64,000 nt of DNA from an uncultured Robinsoniella sp. (GCA_900540475.1 UQGG01000005.1:145525-209524); one strand, 5' to 3'. Positions 1-10,512 are shown, numbered from the stretch's first letter. Numbers and translations: made by a program. Notes: a model not told the origin generated them from the letters alone.

Positions 1-13
1 CGGATGCCGTAGA

Positions 14-1027
14 ATGAAGCAGATACATGATTTTTTAATTAAAGTTGAGGATGTTGGAGGAGACTTCAATAAAGCAATTGATATACTTCTGGAAGATCGA
101 CGTCTGTGGATTGAACGAGTATATGAGTTAGAGGCAGAAAGAAAGAATCTTAAAGTAAAGATTATTATTTCATTGGCATTATCATTTTTGATTTGTGGAT
201 TAACAATGTTGATGTTACCAAAGGATTTTAATACTTTGCAGAATGCTCTTTCCCAATTTGCAACTACTACTTTGATAATCAGCAACATTGCGATTTATTA
301 CTTCGCACAAAAAAAATTGGGAGCAGATTGGCTAAATGATTTATATGAAAATACAAATGAAATAGAAAGACACTATAATACGGTGGTGAACTGGGATGCA
401 AAGAAAGAGAGAAAAAAATCACTAATAAAAGTTGCGATTGGAGGTATTATATGCGCCATTGGAATAATGCTGATATCTATGCCAGTGATTGTGATAGGAG
501 GAATCGTAGTCTTGTTTTCTTTCATGCAGCCCTCATTAAAATTAAAGACATCGAAAAAAAGAATACTACGTGAAATAGATAAAGCTTTTCCCATTTGGAT
601 TATGGAACTTTCCTTATTGCTGCAGACAGATAATCCGCAAGTATCGTTAACAAAATCTGTTGAAAAAGCTCCTTTTGTTTTACAAAAAGATTTATCAAAA
701 TTAGTAGATAATATTGAAAAAAATCCAGCGGATATTAAACCATATATTTCGTTTATGCCAGAATTTGACCTCCCTGATGTACAGTCGGCATTAAGAATGC
801 TTTATTCCATGTCAGAAACCGGGGTTAAAGATGCAGAAGAACAAATAATGTTTTTAGTTGAACGAAATAACCGTTTACTAGATAAATCAGAAAGAATGTC
901 TAATGAAGATAGTATAGCTGGTATTGGACTGTTTACGCTAATACCGATGGTTACAGGGTCTATCAAAATGATGGTTGATTTAGGAGTCTTCTTAATATCA
1001 CTCCTCAATATGACACAGAATATGTAA
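14..1027 (+). CDS. TadC-like membrane platform protein of a Tad/Flp-type secretion system
   Basis: A 337-aa inner-membrane protein that probably forms the platform of a Tad/Flp pilus-like machine. Hydrophobic segments lie near residues 50-68, 83-97, 140-172 and 305-327. A cytoplasmic GspF-like stretch (about 190-300, with FPIWIMELSLLL) precedes the last helix, as in TadB/TadC. An upstream reading frame ends in TAG at position 12, two bases before this ATG, so this gene is inside an operon whose earlier members (ATPase, TadB) should lie left of the window. The family call rests on topology and the GspF-like segment, not on a search. Confidence 0.65.
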   Translation: MKQIHDFLIKVEDVGGDFNKAIDILLEDRRLWIERVYELEAERKNLKVKIIISLALSFLICGLTMLMLPKDFNTLQNALSQFATTTLIISNIAIYYFAQKKLGADWLNDLYENTNEIERHYNTVVNWDAKKERKKSLIKVAIGGIICAIGIMLISMPVIVIGGIVVLFSFMQPSLKLKTSKKRILREIDKAFPIWIMELSLLLQTDNPQVSLTKSVEKAPFVLQKDLSKLVDNIEKNPADIKPYISFMPEFDLPDVQSALRMLYSMSETGVKDAEEQIMFLVERNNRLLDKSERMSNEDSIAGIGLFTLIPMVTGSIKMMVDLGVFLISLLNMTQNM

Positions 1028-1053
1028 AAAAATGTAAAGATAGGGGGATATGC

Positions 1054-1200
1054 GTGAAAGGTATAATGGAAGAATATGGATATTTGATAATAGCAGTCCT
1101 TGTAGGAATAGTTGTTTTGCTATTTTTGTTCAGTGGATTAAAGTCGAATGGATTCTTAGAAGTGTTAGCCAGAGTCTTCTCAAGATCAACTTTAGGATAG
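1054..1200 (+). CDS. 48-aa single-helix membrane protein of the Tad-like operon
   Basis: GTG start behind TAGGGGG; 48 residues. The N-terminus has an EEYG motif followed at once by about 18 hydrophobic residues, then a short basic tail (RVFSRSTLG). Size and the acidic-plus-Tyr motif before the helix recall Flp-type pilins and small pseudopilins. Two neighbouring genes (at 1213 and 2345) begin with the same pattern, so the three form a local family. The role as a pilin-like subunit is inference; it could equally be a small assembly factor. Confidence 0.6.
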   Translation: MKGIMEEYGYLIIAVLVGIVVLLFLFSGLKSNGFLEVLARVFSRSTLG

Positions 1201-1212
1201 GAGGTATTAAAA

Positions 1213-2334
1213 TTGAAAACCTTTATAGAAGAACATGGAAAAATACTCATAATATCTGTGATTGGGCTTTTATGCTTTACGATCCTCTTTTTTAGCGGAG
1301 CATTTATGGACATGATCGATAATTTAAAACCAGCTAATCCAGATGTTCGTAATGAAGCTACGAAAAACCATTTAACAAATCTTGCAAGCAGAGCTAAACC
1401 CAAGTTTGTCTTCCGGGACCCACAGCTACAGCTGGGAGATAGCATAGAGATAAAAGAGCTGATCCTTGAAGTAAAAGACGCGGATGGAAACGACTTAAAA
1501 GACAAGGTAGAGTATTATCAAGAAGATGGCAGGAAAGTAAATGCAGATTTTCAGATTAAAGCGTATACGATGGAGGAACAAAAGTACCGTTTTTATGTGG
1601 AGGATAGTAAAGGCATATATGCGGATAAAAAGTTTGCAATTATTATAAATAATACAAATGATGATATAAATGATGCAGCAAAATATGAAATGGAATGGGA
1701 CATAGGGGTAAATCCTGGCAGTGTAGCTGCAAAGATATTTACATATGAAGAAAATGGAATTAAAAAAACGATATTGTATATTACAGGTAATGGAAAAACA
1801 ATGTCTTACCAATATGGAAGGCCTCCATGGACAAGGGACGGATATAATACTTCAATTACAGAGTGTATATTTGATTCTAATGTAATAACGGAAGATCTGT
1901 CAAATTGGTTTAAGGATTTTATAAAATTGGAAAAAGTACCGGAGTTTTTTTTGGAAAATGGAATAAAAAACATGTCCAGTACGTTTGAAAATTGTACTCT
2001 ATTGAAAAGTGGATATATACCAGTAGGTGTAACCAATATAAGCGGTATTTATAAAGGTTGTACAAAGATAAAGACTATGTCAGCTATACCGTCTACGGTA
2101 GATCGTATGAGTGAAGCCTTTTATGGTTGTGTAATGTTACGTGGAAATCTTGTGATAAACGCATATCCATCCGAATATAACAATTGCTTTTACAAAGTGG
2201 CAAGTCAGACAAACGGTATTTCATTAAAAGTTTATAACTCTACAATTTTAAATGAATTTACGGTGAAACAAATGGTAAATGAAGCATTGTCTGATGAAGA
2301 TACAAATATCATTTATCTTGGCCAAAAGGATTAG
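1213..2334 (+). CDS. Membrane-anchored protein with BspA/DUF285-like repeats
   Basis: 373 aa, TTG start 6 nt after GAGGT. The N-terminus repeats the EEHG-plus-helix pattern of its small neighbours (helix about residues 12-30) and anchors an extracytoplasmic region. The C-terminal half has repeated units such as NMSSTFENC, NISGIYKGC and RMSEAFYGC, typical of the DUF285/BspA-like leucine-rich family. It looks like a pilin-like N-terminus fused to a surface-exposed LRR domain, possibly a minor pilin or tip adhesin. The gene sits 12 nt after the 48-aa protein in the same operon. Confidence 0.6.
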   Translation: MKTFIEEHGKILIISVIGLLCFTILFFSGAFMDMIDNLKPANPDVRNEATKNHLTNLASRAKPKFVFRDPQLQLGDSIEIKELILEVKDADGNDLKDKVEYYQEDGRKVNADFQIKAYTMEEQKYRFYVEDSKGIYADKKFAIIINNTNDDINDAAKYEMEWDIGVNPGSVAAKIFTYEENGIKKTILYITGNGKTMSYQYGRPPWTRDGYNTSITECIFDSNVITEDLSNWFKDFIKLEKVPEFFLENGIKNMSSTFENCTLLKSGYIPVGVTNISGIYKGCTKIKTMSAIPSTVDRMSEAFYGCVMLRGNLVINAYPSEYNNCFYKVASQTNGISLKVYNSTILNEFTVKQMVNEALSDEDTNIIYLGQKD

Positions 2335-2344
2335 AGGTGGGTGT

Positions 2345-2449
2345 ATGAAGGAAATGTTCGAAGAATACGGACAAACAATTGCTATAATATTAATAGGCTT
2401 ATGCCTTGTTAGAGTTTTGCTTGCTATTCTGCAGGCATTATCATTTTAG
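2345..2449 (+). CDS. 34-aa single-helix membrane protein of the Tad-like operon
   Basis: ATG 10 nt after the preceding stop, with GAGGTGG in front. The peptide is only 34 residues: FEEYG, then a hydrophobic helix ending LQALSF. It repeats the EEYG-helix arrangement of the genes at 1054 and 1213. It lies in a tight operon with its own ribosome site, which supports real translation. Its function is unknown; a pilin-like or assembly role is inferred from context. Confidence 0.55.
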   Translation: MKEMFEEYGQTIAIILIGLCLVRVLLAILQALSF

Positions 2450-2463
2450 AGAGGAGAGAAATT

Positions 2464-2799
2464 ATGAAAGGAACAATAGAATTCTTTCTTATCATCATAG
2501 TGTTTGCATTACTCGCGCTTGCCGGGACCGGATATATTACTGCTTCAATTAATACAGCGAATGCTAGAGATTACCATGCATCTGTCATAAACGAAGTGGA
2601 GGCCAGTAACTTTAATTCGGAAGTCATAGAGAGCTTATATCAGGATGCAGCAAATAAGGGATATACATTAGAGCCTATAATCCCTGAAGAAATTGAAAAT
2701 CATAAAAAAGTAGCAGAAGTAATATTAAATTACACATATGATATCGGTATTTTAAACATTACAGGTGAACAACACAGCATTCGAGGATATGCGAGATAG
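2464..2799 (+). CDS. DUF4320-like pilin/pseudopilin-type protein
   Basis: 111 aa, ATG after GAGGAGAG. One N-terminal helix (about residues 5-27) is followed by a small extracytoplasmic domain rich in charged residues. Length, topology and position in a Tad-like operon resemble the DUF4320 proteins that accompany Firmicutes Tad systems. That assignment is from memory and was not searched. It is probably exported and assembled with its neighbours. Confidence 0.5.
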   Translation: MKGTIEFFLIIIVFALLALAGTGYITASINTANARDYHASVINEVEASNFNSEVIESLYQDAANKGYTLEPIIPEEIENHKKVAEVILNYTYDIGILNITGEQHSIRGYAR

Positions 2800-2811
2800 G
2801 GGGGATGATTT

Positions 2812-3402
2812 TTGAAAGATGGAGTTACAGCATTTATATCCATATTAATTTTAGTTTTAGTGGGTTTAACAATATTTACGGTGTCTGGTCGTAATATAAG
2901 AAAGTCAGAGTTGGATAAAAGCTTAACAAATGCAATAGAGCAGACAATGGAAGTGATATATTTAGAAAAATCATATACCGTAGCAAATAAAGATGAACTT
3001 GCAGCCGATCTAACTGGAAATCTATTAACTCAGCTTTCCAGTGATTCCGATATCGAGATAAAAATATTAAATATTGATTTTGTGAATGGCTGCCTAGATA
3101 TACAAGCGATTGAAAAATTTACGTATTTTACTGGAAAAGAAGGTATTATAGAAATCCGAAAAACTGTCATATATGAGCAGTACAATGATCCAAATGATAG
3201 ATTTTACGAGGTTAGATTCTTAAATAAAGATGGAACGCTATTTCGACAGATACAGGTTTATAATGAAGGACGATTGACTGCTCCTAGTCCTGGTCCTGCA
3301 AATCTGATACGCTGGGAGCTAGTTGATAATGCTGAGTGGGATGGGAATTTTAGTAAAATAATTGTAACTCGGAATTTAACTTTTAAAGCAGTGTGTAATT
3401 AG
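2812..3402 (+). CDS. TadE/pseudopilin-like secreted protein, function unknown
   Basis: 196 aa, TTG start 10 nt after a strong AGGGGGG. The N-terminal helix (about 6-24) is followed by a soluble domain that begins with a long amphipathic segment containing QTMEVIYLEKSYT and continues in beta-rich sequence. This is the plan of minor pseudopilins or TadE/TadF proteins. It ends 9 nt before the giant secreted protein, so the two are probably co-translated. No specific family was recognised. Confidence 0.5.
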   Translation: MKDGVTAFISILILVLVGLTIFTVSGRNIRKSELDKSLTNAIEQTMEVIYLEKSYTVANKDELAADLTGNLLTQLSSDSDIEIKILNIDFVNGCLDIQAIEKFTYFTGKEGIIEIRKTVIYEQYNDPNDRFYEVRFLNKDGTLFRQIQVYNEGRLTAPSPGPANLIRWELVDNAEWDGNFSKIIVTRNLTFKAVCN

Positions 3403-3411
3403 GAGGAGCCT

Positions 3412-6400
3412 ATGAATAGAAAAATAGTTGCCAATATTTTAGTTTTATCTCTTGTAATACCTATGGTAATGCCGAATACTGCTTATGCAGTATCAGATAT
3501 TATCACAACAGAAAAGAGCACTGAGATAGAATCTACATCAGAAACGTCTGGAATTACTGAACATTCGAATAGTGAAGATTCTCTTAGTACAGAGTACAAG
3601 CAGAAGAAAAAAGAAACAGATAAAATAAATACGGAGAAGATATTTCAAACAGAAGCGCCAGAAACCCATGCAGAAGAAAGTGAAACTGAGACAACAGAAC
3701 AAACGAATGTGATTACTTTTACAGAGGAACTCCAGGGGAAACTAAATGATGGAAAACTTCTGATCGCAGGAACTGGCAAAATACCTGATTATGAAGAGGG
3801 CGCAACTCCACTGGAGGAATATAAGGAAGAGATCACATCAATCCAGATCGGGGACGGCATTACTGGTATAGGGAATCATGCATTCGCAGGCTGTATTAAT
3901 GTAGAGAGGATTGAACTGCCGGAATCGCTTGTCACCATAGGAAATCATTCTTTTGCTTATAACGTAAGTCTTAGAGAAGTAACTCTGCCGGGAAACATTG
4001 CAGAGATAGGAACCCGTGCATTTTATAATGACATTAATCTCAATGTAACAAGATTTCCGGAAAGTCTAAAAGTAGTGGGGGAAGGTGCTTTTTATAACTG
4101 TTACGCAAATATGGTTTTACCGGGTAAAGATACAAACATTGGATCCAATGCATTCTACTTAAGCAAACACCATGTAATTTTTAATCCAGATGATACATAT
4201 CTATTAGCAGATGGGAAACCGGCATTGTTTGGAAACATTTACAAAGCGGCCGCAGAACTGTCATTAAAAATGGATAGTGAAAATTTGGACAACATTTTAG
4301 TTCAGCTGGGCTTAGAGTATAATCAAACATTTAAAATAATAAATGATTATTTTGATTACCTCATTGAACTTGAGCAATATGGAATTAAAATAAGTTACAA
4401 ACTCGAAATTTTAGAAATGCCGAATGAACCACAAACAGAGCCAACGTCTGATCCGGAGAGTGAAATAATCACAGAGCAGGAAAAGATTACGGAATCTGTA
4501 TCGGCAACAGAAACAGAAACGGATACGGATACCGGGGATCAGAGAGTTGAAATTATTCGATTTTCAAAAGATATAGAGGGTCAATATGTAGATGGAGTAC
4601 TTACAGTTACCGGCAAAGGGGAACTTCCCGATCTAACTATGGATTCAGAAAATCCACTTGACGACATAAAAACGGAAATTGAATCCATTATAATTCAAGA
4701 GGGTATTACTGGTATCGGTAATTTTACATTTCGTAATTGTTTAAATGCAGAGACGTTGCAGCTGCCTGATTCATTAAAAATTATTGGGAAATATGCTTTT
4801 GCTGAGAATTACTGTCTTTCAGAAGTAAAATTGCCCAGGAACCTTGAAATTATAAAAGAGGGGGCATTTAACAAGGATGTCAATCTTGAGATTAAAAGTT
4901 TTCCGGAGTCCTTGAAGAAAATTGAAGGTTATGCATTTTACAACTGTTTCAAGATCAGGGAAAAAAATGCGGAACAAAAAGGAACCAGGATAAGTGATAA
5001 TGCCTTTTTCCAGTATTCACGCTATGTAAAGCTGGAAATAAATTCGTACAGTAAAACGGATTCCAGCGGTGGCCGGAACTATGTTGGAGGGTTATACTTC
5101 ACTGCTCTCCAGCTGACAGAAGAATTACAAGACTCTGAAATACAGGAGATTTTAGAAGAGCGCAGAAATAATTCAGGAGAGAAGTACAAAAATCTTGAAT
5201 CTTATTTTAATAGTATCATCAAAAAGAATCATCCGAAAGCAAATATAAAATTTAAAGTATCCATTATAGATAAAAAAATTGGTTTAAAAAATGCGGTTTC
5301 GCCTTATGCAGCTACAACGAGAAATGCTTCAACCCAAGCTGAGCTGGAAACAGCAATTAAACAGTCTGGTAATGGTGATGTAATCAATATTACTAAAAAT
5401 ATGACAATTAAAAATGTTGTAATTACTAATAAAACGATTACTATCAGAGCATCAGGTGGTAATCGAACTATAACACCTGCTAATGGCGATAATGTTTCCG
5501 CCTTTATTGTTAATGGCAATAGCAAGGTAACTTTTGCAGCAACTGGGAACCATACGTCAAGTGGATCTTCAGTAGCAAATAAGTTACATATTGGAGGTTC
5601 AGCAAAAGGGACCGGTAAGAGCATAAATTCCAGCAATATAATTGTCCAGGGTTCTGCCCGGGTCAATATAAACGCAAATGTGTTAGTGCGTAATAGCCGG
5701 TATCATACGGTATATGGAGATCCGAATACCACGATCTGCCTCGATGGTGGTACTATCATGAATTCTTCTGGAGTAACAGCAGTAAACGGAGGAACTCAGA
5801 CTTTTGGCATAGGTTCTTATGGGACAATACTTATAAAAAACGGACTAATATACTGTGCATCCACTAATAGAAAAGAGCAATATGGCCAGGGAGTGCATTC
5901 CAATGGAGGAACAATTACAGTTTCTGGTGGAAGTATATATAATTGCAATATAGGTGTAGGTGTTAATCATGGAAACGGTGCAAACGGCGGCAATAAAGAG
6001 GATGCATATGCTACTTTTAAGGGTGGGTTTATTTATAATAACAACATTGGAATTCAGATTAATAATTCCCTGGTAGAAATAAGTTCTGTGTATGTGGGCT
6101 TGTCTTCCTATACCAATGTTAGTACATTTAAAACGGCTTCCAATTCAACGTATGGATTATACGTATCAAATAATAGCGCTCTTTGGATCGAAACATCTGG
6201 TAGATTTTTTCATACTGGAAATGCAGCCATACACAATGAAGGTTCAATGAGTATAACCACTTCATCAAATGGTGACAGACCTAAAATATGGGGAAATGCA
6301 GCATATGGTATTCGAAATACATCTACTGGATTTACAGATATTTGGGGGGTTATGATCGATGGATGCAAGATAGGGATATTAAATGAAAATACTAAAAAGA

Positions 6401-9400
6401 ATAAATGCACTATAGACAATACTGCAAACTCAACAAAAGGTACCCTAATTCAAAACTGTACTGTCAGAGGAATTCAAAATAATGGATATATAGAAATATC
6501 AGCAATGGATTATGGTGCGAACAACCGTGTAGAAATTATAAATAACGGTAGCGGTGAAAAGGGTGGAGGTATTTATAATAGTACAGGGCAAACTTGTATT
6601 ATTAATGGGAATGGTAAAGATATAGACTCCATAAGAATCAATTCAAATAAGGGTAATTATGGTGGAGGTATTTATAATGATGGAACGTTAAAAATAGATG
6701 GTTATGTATCTATAGCCGGGAATACAACATCGGCGAGTGGTGGAGGAATTTATAATAATAATAAATTAACCATAGTAGGTGCAAGAATTTTAAATAATAT
6801 TGCGGCTACCTATGGAGGCGGCATCATGAATAAAGATACTTTATCTATTACAGGCAGCGAAATTGGCGGAAATAAAGCTACCGCTAATAGCGGCGGTGGA
6901 ATATGTAATGACGGGGGCACCCAGGGTGTCAACACGACATTAACGATTACCAATGGTAAAATATATGGCAATACTTCAAACAAAGGTTCTGGAATAGAAC
7001 AGCATGGTGTATATTATCCCAAAATTACCATAAAAGGTGGCATGATATATGGAAATGCCGGTGGCTATGGAATTCATAATGATGCAGGAAGCGTGGAGTT
7101 AAAAGAAGATGCAGGTATGGGGTATTCTTCATGGACCAACACTACTACTTTTACACCGAGCAATAATGGTCAGGGCAATATCTATAATAGTAATAATGGA
7201 GACTTATCTGTTATAGGAAACGCTAATGGTTGGATTTGTTTAGCCAGTACAACAAATTATAATATTAATAATGCTGGTAATTGTACAATTAAGACAACAA
7301 GTAATATCCCGGTTTTTTCTGGCAAATCAACAAGAACCATAGAAAATTCTGGTTATATGACCATAGAAAAAGCTGTTATTACAAATTCTAACGTTGGGAT
7401 TTATAACAGCAAAAATCTTAATTTAAATGGTGGTTCCATTCATGCGTGTTCTAGTTATGGTGTATATAACACCAATACTGGAATTATAGAAATGAAAAAT
7501 GCGGATATCTTTGATAATACCAATTATGGAACTGGCGCCGGTGTTTACAACCTGGGAACCTTTAATATGTCTGCAGGATATATCCGCAGCAATACTTCAT
7601 CAGGCGCCGGGGGAGTGCAGAATAATGGGACATTCCGGCTGTTGGGGGGAGAAATTAAGAATAATATATCCGGAAGATTCGGCGGTGGGATTAGGAATGA
7701 TGCAACCTTTATTATGTCAGGTGGCGGTGTTAATGGAAATACAGCGGTAAATGGTGGTGGCGGAATTTTTAGTGGAAGAAATAATGAATTAACCATCACC
7801 GGCGGCAGTATTAAAAATAATAAGGTTACATCTGGAAATGGTGGAGGGATCTATACCGATACTCACGATACAAAGACACTTATCCTTGTAAATACAACAA
7901 TTAGTGGAAATGTTGTAACCGGTGGAAATGGTGGCGGGATATATTATAATGCCAGTGTAGAATTGGAGAGTAATAGTATTAGCAACAACTCTGCAGTTAC
8001 TGGAGGTGGTATTGTTTTTGCAGGAAAGAATAATACCATGTACTCCGGATCCGTAGCAAATAATACGGCAACCTCCTTTGGCGGAGGAATACAGGTATTG
8101 TCCGGGAATTCAGTGAATCTAAATGAAGCCTCTATCTATGGAAATACAGCTCCTAATGATGGCGGCATCAACAATGACGGTGCGATCCGGATGACTGGAG
8201 GCACTATCCATAGCAACAAATGTAAAGCTGGCAATATTGGTGGCGGCATCAGGCTTGGAAATGCTGGTGCATCCTTTACCATTACCGGCGGCAGAATTTA
8301 TGGAAACAATGGGTATGGTATTGTGAACGCATTAGGTACTGTAAATTTGGAAAATGTATCATCCACCAGTAACGGGTGGGTTTTAATCGGATTTGAGAAA
8401 TTTCAGAATGCTTGGGATGGGCTTTCTCAGGCACAGGCGGAATCAAAACAAAATTCAATCGGTGCGATTTACAATGCAGATCGGTTAAATATTAGAGGTA
8501 TGTCCCGTATATACAGTGGGGCTACTTATGGAATAAATAACCAGGGAAAAATGAATATGTCTGACGGAGCGAATTGTACGTTATTTGGTAATTCAGATGT
8601 TGGAATTTATAATGGAAGCTCAGGAACAATGACGATGGGTAAAGATAATCAGATTTGGCTTGCCAAAACAGGATTAAAAAATGATGGAACCGCAACGTTA
8701 AGTGGTGGTACCCTGACAGAAAATACGAAGAGAGGTATGGAGAACACCGGAACATTCAATCTATACAGTGGAAATATAACCAATAATGGTCAAGGTATTA
8801 CTGCTAAATTCTTTCCAAATGGATTTACAGGATCTACTGAGATGGGGAATAGTATCTATCAAAATGGTATTTTAAATGTAAAAGGTGCGCCAAATGTATC
8901 ACAGGATATTTTCATTACCCCAGATCACTTTATAACAGTGGAAGGCAAGTGTACTTCCAAATTCATAACATCCATGGCAGAAGAGGACACCTTTAAGGGG
9001 AGGATACTGGCTAATTATAAATTTAATACTTCAGAGCAAACCAAATTATATACGTTGGAGGAGCGGACGGGAGAATATGCAGAAGAAAAAGGGATCTTGA
9101 TAGATGACCAGGCAGGTGTAGATGCTGCCTACCCATATCAGGTATTATTGGATGGGAAGAAAGTATTAATTAACTATCTGCCAAATGGTGGATCGGGAAA
9201 TATGGAGGGGGATGTGGTCCCCTTAGAAGCAGACTATACCATCCGTGAAAATGAATTTTCGTATGACAAACATTCGTATGCCGGATGGGATCCGGAAGCG
9301 GAGAAATACCCTAAGCAAGCAAAATTTATTCCGGGCCAGATCGTTATACCTTCGGCTGCATTCCAAGATAATTTAAAGGAAATGAATAATCCAAAACAAA

Positions 9401-10512
9401 ATACGCATCCCTTAAATCAAGCTTCTCAACAAAGCTTGTCTGTATCGTCTTTAGTAGAAAAATATGGGGTACCTGTATCGAGAGCGATAAACGATGTCGA
9501 CTATGATTATCAGGTAGATTTAAATGCTATATGGGACGAGGCTCCTACTATTGATACTACAGTACTAGAGTTTTATGAAGGAGAAACAGTTACAAAGGAG
9601 CAATTAATGGGAGAAATATATTTCTCTAAACTTGGGGCAACAGATAAAGAGGATGGTATTACTCAAACCGGTGAAAAAAACAAACCACATCTTCTTGACA
9701 AAAATGTAAAAATTGTTGGGATTGAGTATCTACCAATACAAAATGGATATAAACCAACACCGAACAAAATTATGTATGATAAGGATATGCCTGTAGAATA
9801 TATTTTGGACACATATGATAAAAAAGGTATGGTTCTGGACGAAGAGGTAAATCACAAGCTTACATTCCAGGTAGAAGATAGTGCCAATAATATTACCAAA
9901 AAAGTAAGTGATGTAAGGGTATTGTATAACAATTATCCAACCTTAAAAGTACCTGAAAATCTGGTACTAACAACGGAAGAACTACGGATGAGTCCTCTAA
10001 CGGAAAGTGATTTGCTAAAATATGCTAAAGCCAATGATATAGAAGATGACGAGGCAAAATATCAAGGTCTTACTGATATAGATGGAAATATTATTAATAT
10101 CCAGGATAAAATCAAAATTGTTTCCATACAAGACTCTTCTAATAATATTATACATCCAAGTGATATACATGACATCGGGGAATATTTCGTTACTTATTCC
10201 GTGACGGATCGATTTGGCAAAGAAACGCAGAAAACAATGAAACTAACATCTGTAGAACCTGCAGAGTTAACGACAGAAGAGATTGAATATGTTAGATTTA
10301 TATCATTGCAATACCTGGATACATTGGATGAACACTCAAAATGGGATAAAGAAGAACTTCGAAGAATCCTGGAAAATAAGACGCCAACGGAAACGTATAC
10401 GTACACTCATGAGCAGGTGCTAGAGATTAAAGAACTCATGAAGGGTCTAAAGAGTAAGGAAGATTTTGAGCATGCTATCAAGATAATAAAAGAGCAGTAT
10501 ATGAATAAATAG
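3412..10512 (+). CDS. Giant secreted LRR and beta-helix surface protein (2366 aa)
   Basis: Signal peptide at 1-26 (cleavage near TAYA). A Ser/Thr/Glu-rich linker leads to two BspA-like LRR_5 modules (about 139-240 and 420-526, with GITGIGNHAF and GITGIGNFTF), each preceded by a Thr/Glu-rich spacer. Residues about 640-1820 form a right-handed beta-helix with many GGGIYN-type turns. A Listeria-Bacteroides (InlB-like) repeat follows near 1922-1970 (LPNGGSGNM, YAGWDP), then two Ig/cadherin-like domains to about 2276 and a helical tail. There is no LPXTG or LysM anchor. As last gene of the Tad-like operon it is probably an adhesin or polysaccharide-binding protein. The substrate is not visible. 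Confidence 0.75.
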   Translation: MNRKIVANILVLSLVIPMVMPNTAYAVSDIITTEKSTEIESTSETSGITEHSNSEDSLSTEYKQKKKETDKINTEKIFQTEAPETHAEESETETTEQTNVITFTEELQGKLNDGKLLIAGTGKIPDYEEGATPLEEYKEEITSIQIGDGITGIGNHAFAGCINVERIELPESLVTIGNHSFAYNVSLREVTLPGNIAEIGTRAFYNDINLNVTRFPESLKVVGEGAFYNCYANMVLPGKDTNIGSNAFYLSKHHVIFNPDDTYLLADGKPALFGNIYKAAAELSLKMDSENLDNILVQLGLEYNQTFKIINDYFDYLIELEQYGIKISYKLEILEMPNEPQTEPTSDPESEIITEQEKITESVSATETETDTDTGDQRVEIIRFSKDIEGQYVDGVLTVTGKGELPDLTMDSENPLDDIKTEIESIIIQEGITGIGNFTFRNCLNAETLQLPDSLKIIGKYAFAENYCLSEVKLPRNLEIIKEGAFNKDVNLEIKSFPESLKKIEGYAFYNCFKIREKNAEQKGTRISDNAFFQYSRYVKLEINSYSKTDSSGGRNYVGGLYFTALQLTEELQDSEIQEILEERRNNSGEKYKNLESYFNSIIKKNHPKANIKFKVSIIDKKIGLKNAVSPYAATTRNASTQAELETAIKQSGNGDVINITKNMTIKNVVITNKTITIRASGGNRTITPANGDNVSAFIVNGNSKVTFAATGNHTSSGSSVANKLHIGGSAKGTGKSINSSNIIVQGSARVNINANVLVRNSRYHTVYGDPNTTICLDGGTIMNSSGVTAVNGGTQTFGIGSYGTILIKNGLIYCASTNRKEQYGQGVHSNGGTITVSGGSIYNCNIGVGVNHGNGANGGNKEDAYATFKGGFIYNNNIGIQINNSLVEISSVYVGLSSYTNVSTFKTASNSTYGLYVSNNSALWIETSGRFFHTGNAAIHNEGSMSITTSSNGDRPKIWGNAAYGIRNTSTGFTDIWGVMIDGCKIGILNENTKKNKCTIDNTANSTKGTLIQNCTVRGIQNNGYIEISAMDYGANNRVEIINNGSGEKGGGIYNSTGQTCIINGNGKDIDSIRINSNKGNYGGGIYNDGTLKIDGYVSIAGNTTSASGGGIYNNNKLTIVGARILNNIAATYGGGIMNKDTLSITGSEIGGNKATANSGGGICNDGGTQGVNTTLTITNGKIYGNTSNKGSGIEQHGVYYPKITIKGGMIYGNAGGYGIHNDAGSVELKEDAGMGYSSWTNTTTFTPSNNGQGNIYNSNNGDLSVIGNANGWICLASTTNYNINNAGNCTIKTTSNIPVFSGKSTRTIENSGYMTIEKAVITNSNVGIYNSKNLNLNGGSIHACSSYGVYNTNTGIIEMKNADIFDNTNYGTGAGVYNLGTFNMSAGYIRSNTSSGAGGVQNNGTFRLLGGEIKNNISGRFGGGIRNDATFIMSGGGVNGNTAVNGGGGIFSGRNNELTITGGSIKNNKVTSGNGGGIYTDTHDTKTLILVNTTISGNVVTGGNGGGIYYNASVELESNSISNNSAVTGGGIVFAGKNNTMYSGSVANNTATSFGGGIQVLSGNSVNLNEASIYGNTAPNDGGINNDGAIRMTGGTIHSNKCKAGNIGGGIRLGNAGASFTITGGRIYGNNGYGIVNALGTVNLENVSSTSNGWVLIGFEKFQNAWDGLSQAQAESKQNSIGAIYNADRLNIRGMSRIYSGATYGINNQGKMNMSDGANCTLFGNSDVGIYNGSSGTMTMGKDNQIWLAKTGLKNDGTATLSGGTLTENTKRGMENTGTFNLYSGNITNNGQGITAKFFPNGFTGSTEMGNSIYQNGILNVKGAPNVSQDIFITPDHFITVEGKCTSKFITSMAEEDTFKGRILANYKFNTSEQTKLYTLEERTGEYAEEKGILIDDQAGVDAAYPYQVLLDGKKVLINYLPNGGSGNMEGDVVPLEADYTIRENEFSYDKHSYAGWDPEAEKYPKQAKFIPGQIVIPSAAFQDNLKEMNNPKQNTHPLNQASQQSLSVSSLVEKYGVPVSRAINDVDYDYQVDLNAIWDEAPTIDTTVLEFYEGETVTKEQLMGEIYFSKLGATDKEDGITQTGEKNKPHLLDKNVKIVGIEYLPIQNGYKPTPNKIMYDKDMPVEYILDTYDKKGMVLDEEVNHKLTFQVEDSANNITKKVSDVRVLYNNYPTLKVPENLVLTTEELRMSPLTESDLLKYAKANDIEDDEAKYQGLTDIDGNIINIQDKIKIVSIQDSSNNIIHPSDIHDIGEYFVTYSVTDRFGKETQKTMKLTSVEPAELTTEEIEYVRFISLQYLDTLDEHSKWDKEELRRILENKTPTETYTYTHEQVLEIKELMKGLKSKEDFEHAIKIIKEQYMNK

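Noticed and set aside
5304..5666. Antisense ORFs inside the giant surface gene
   Set aside because: They mirror the low-complexity repeat coding on the opposite strand and have no ribosome sites.
6560..8300. CRISPR-like repeats
   Set aside because: The repeated GGTGG-type units lie in one long reading frame and encode beta-helix turns of variable spacing.
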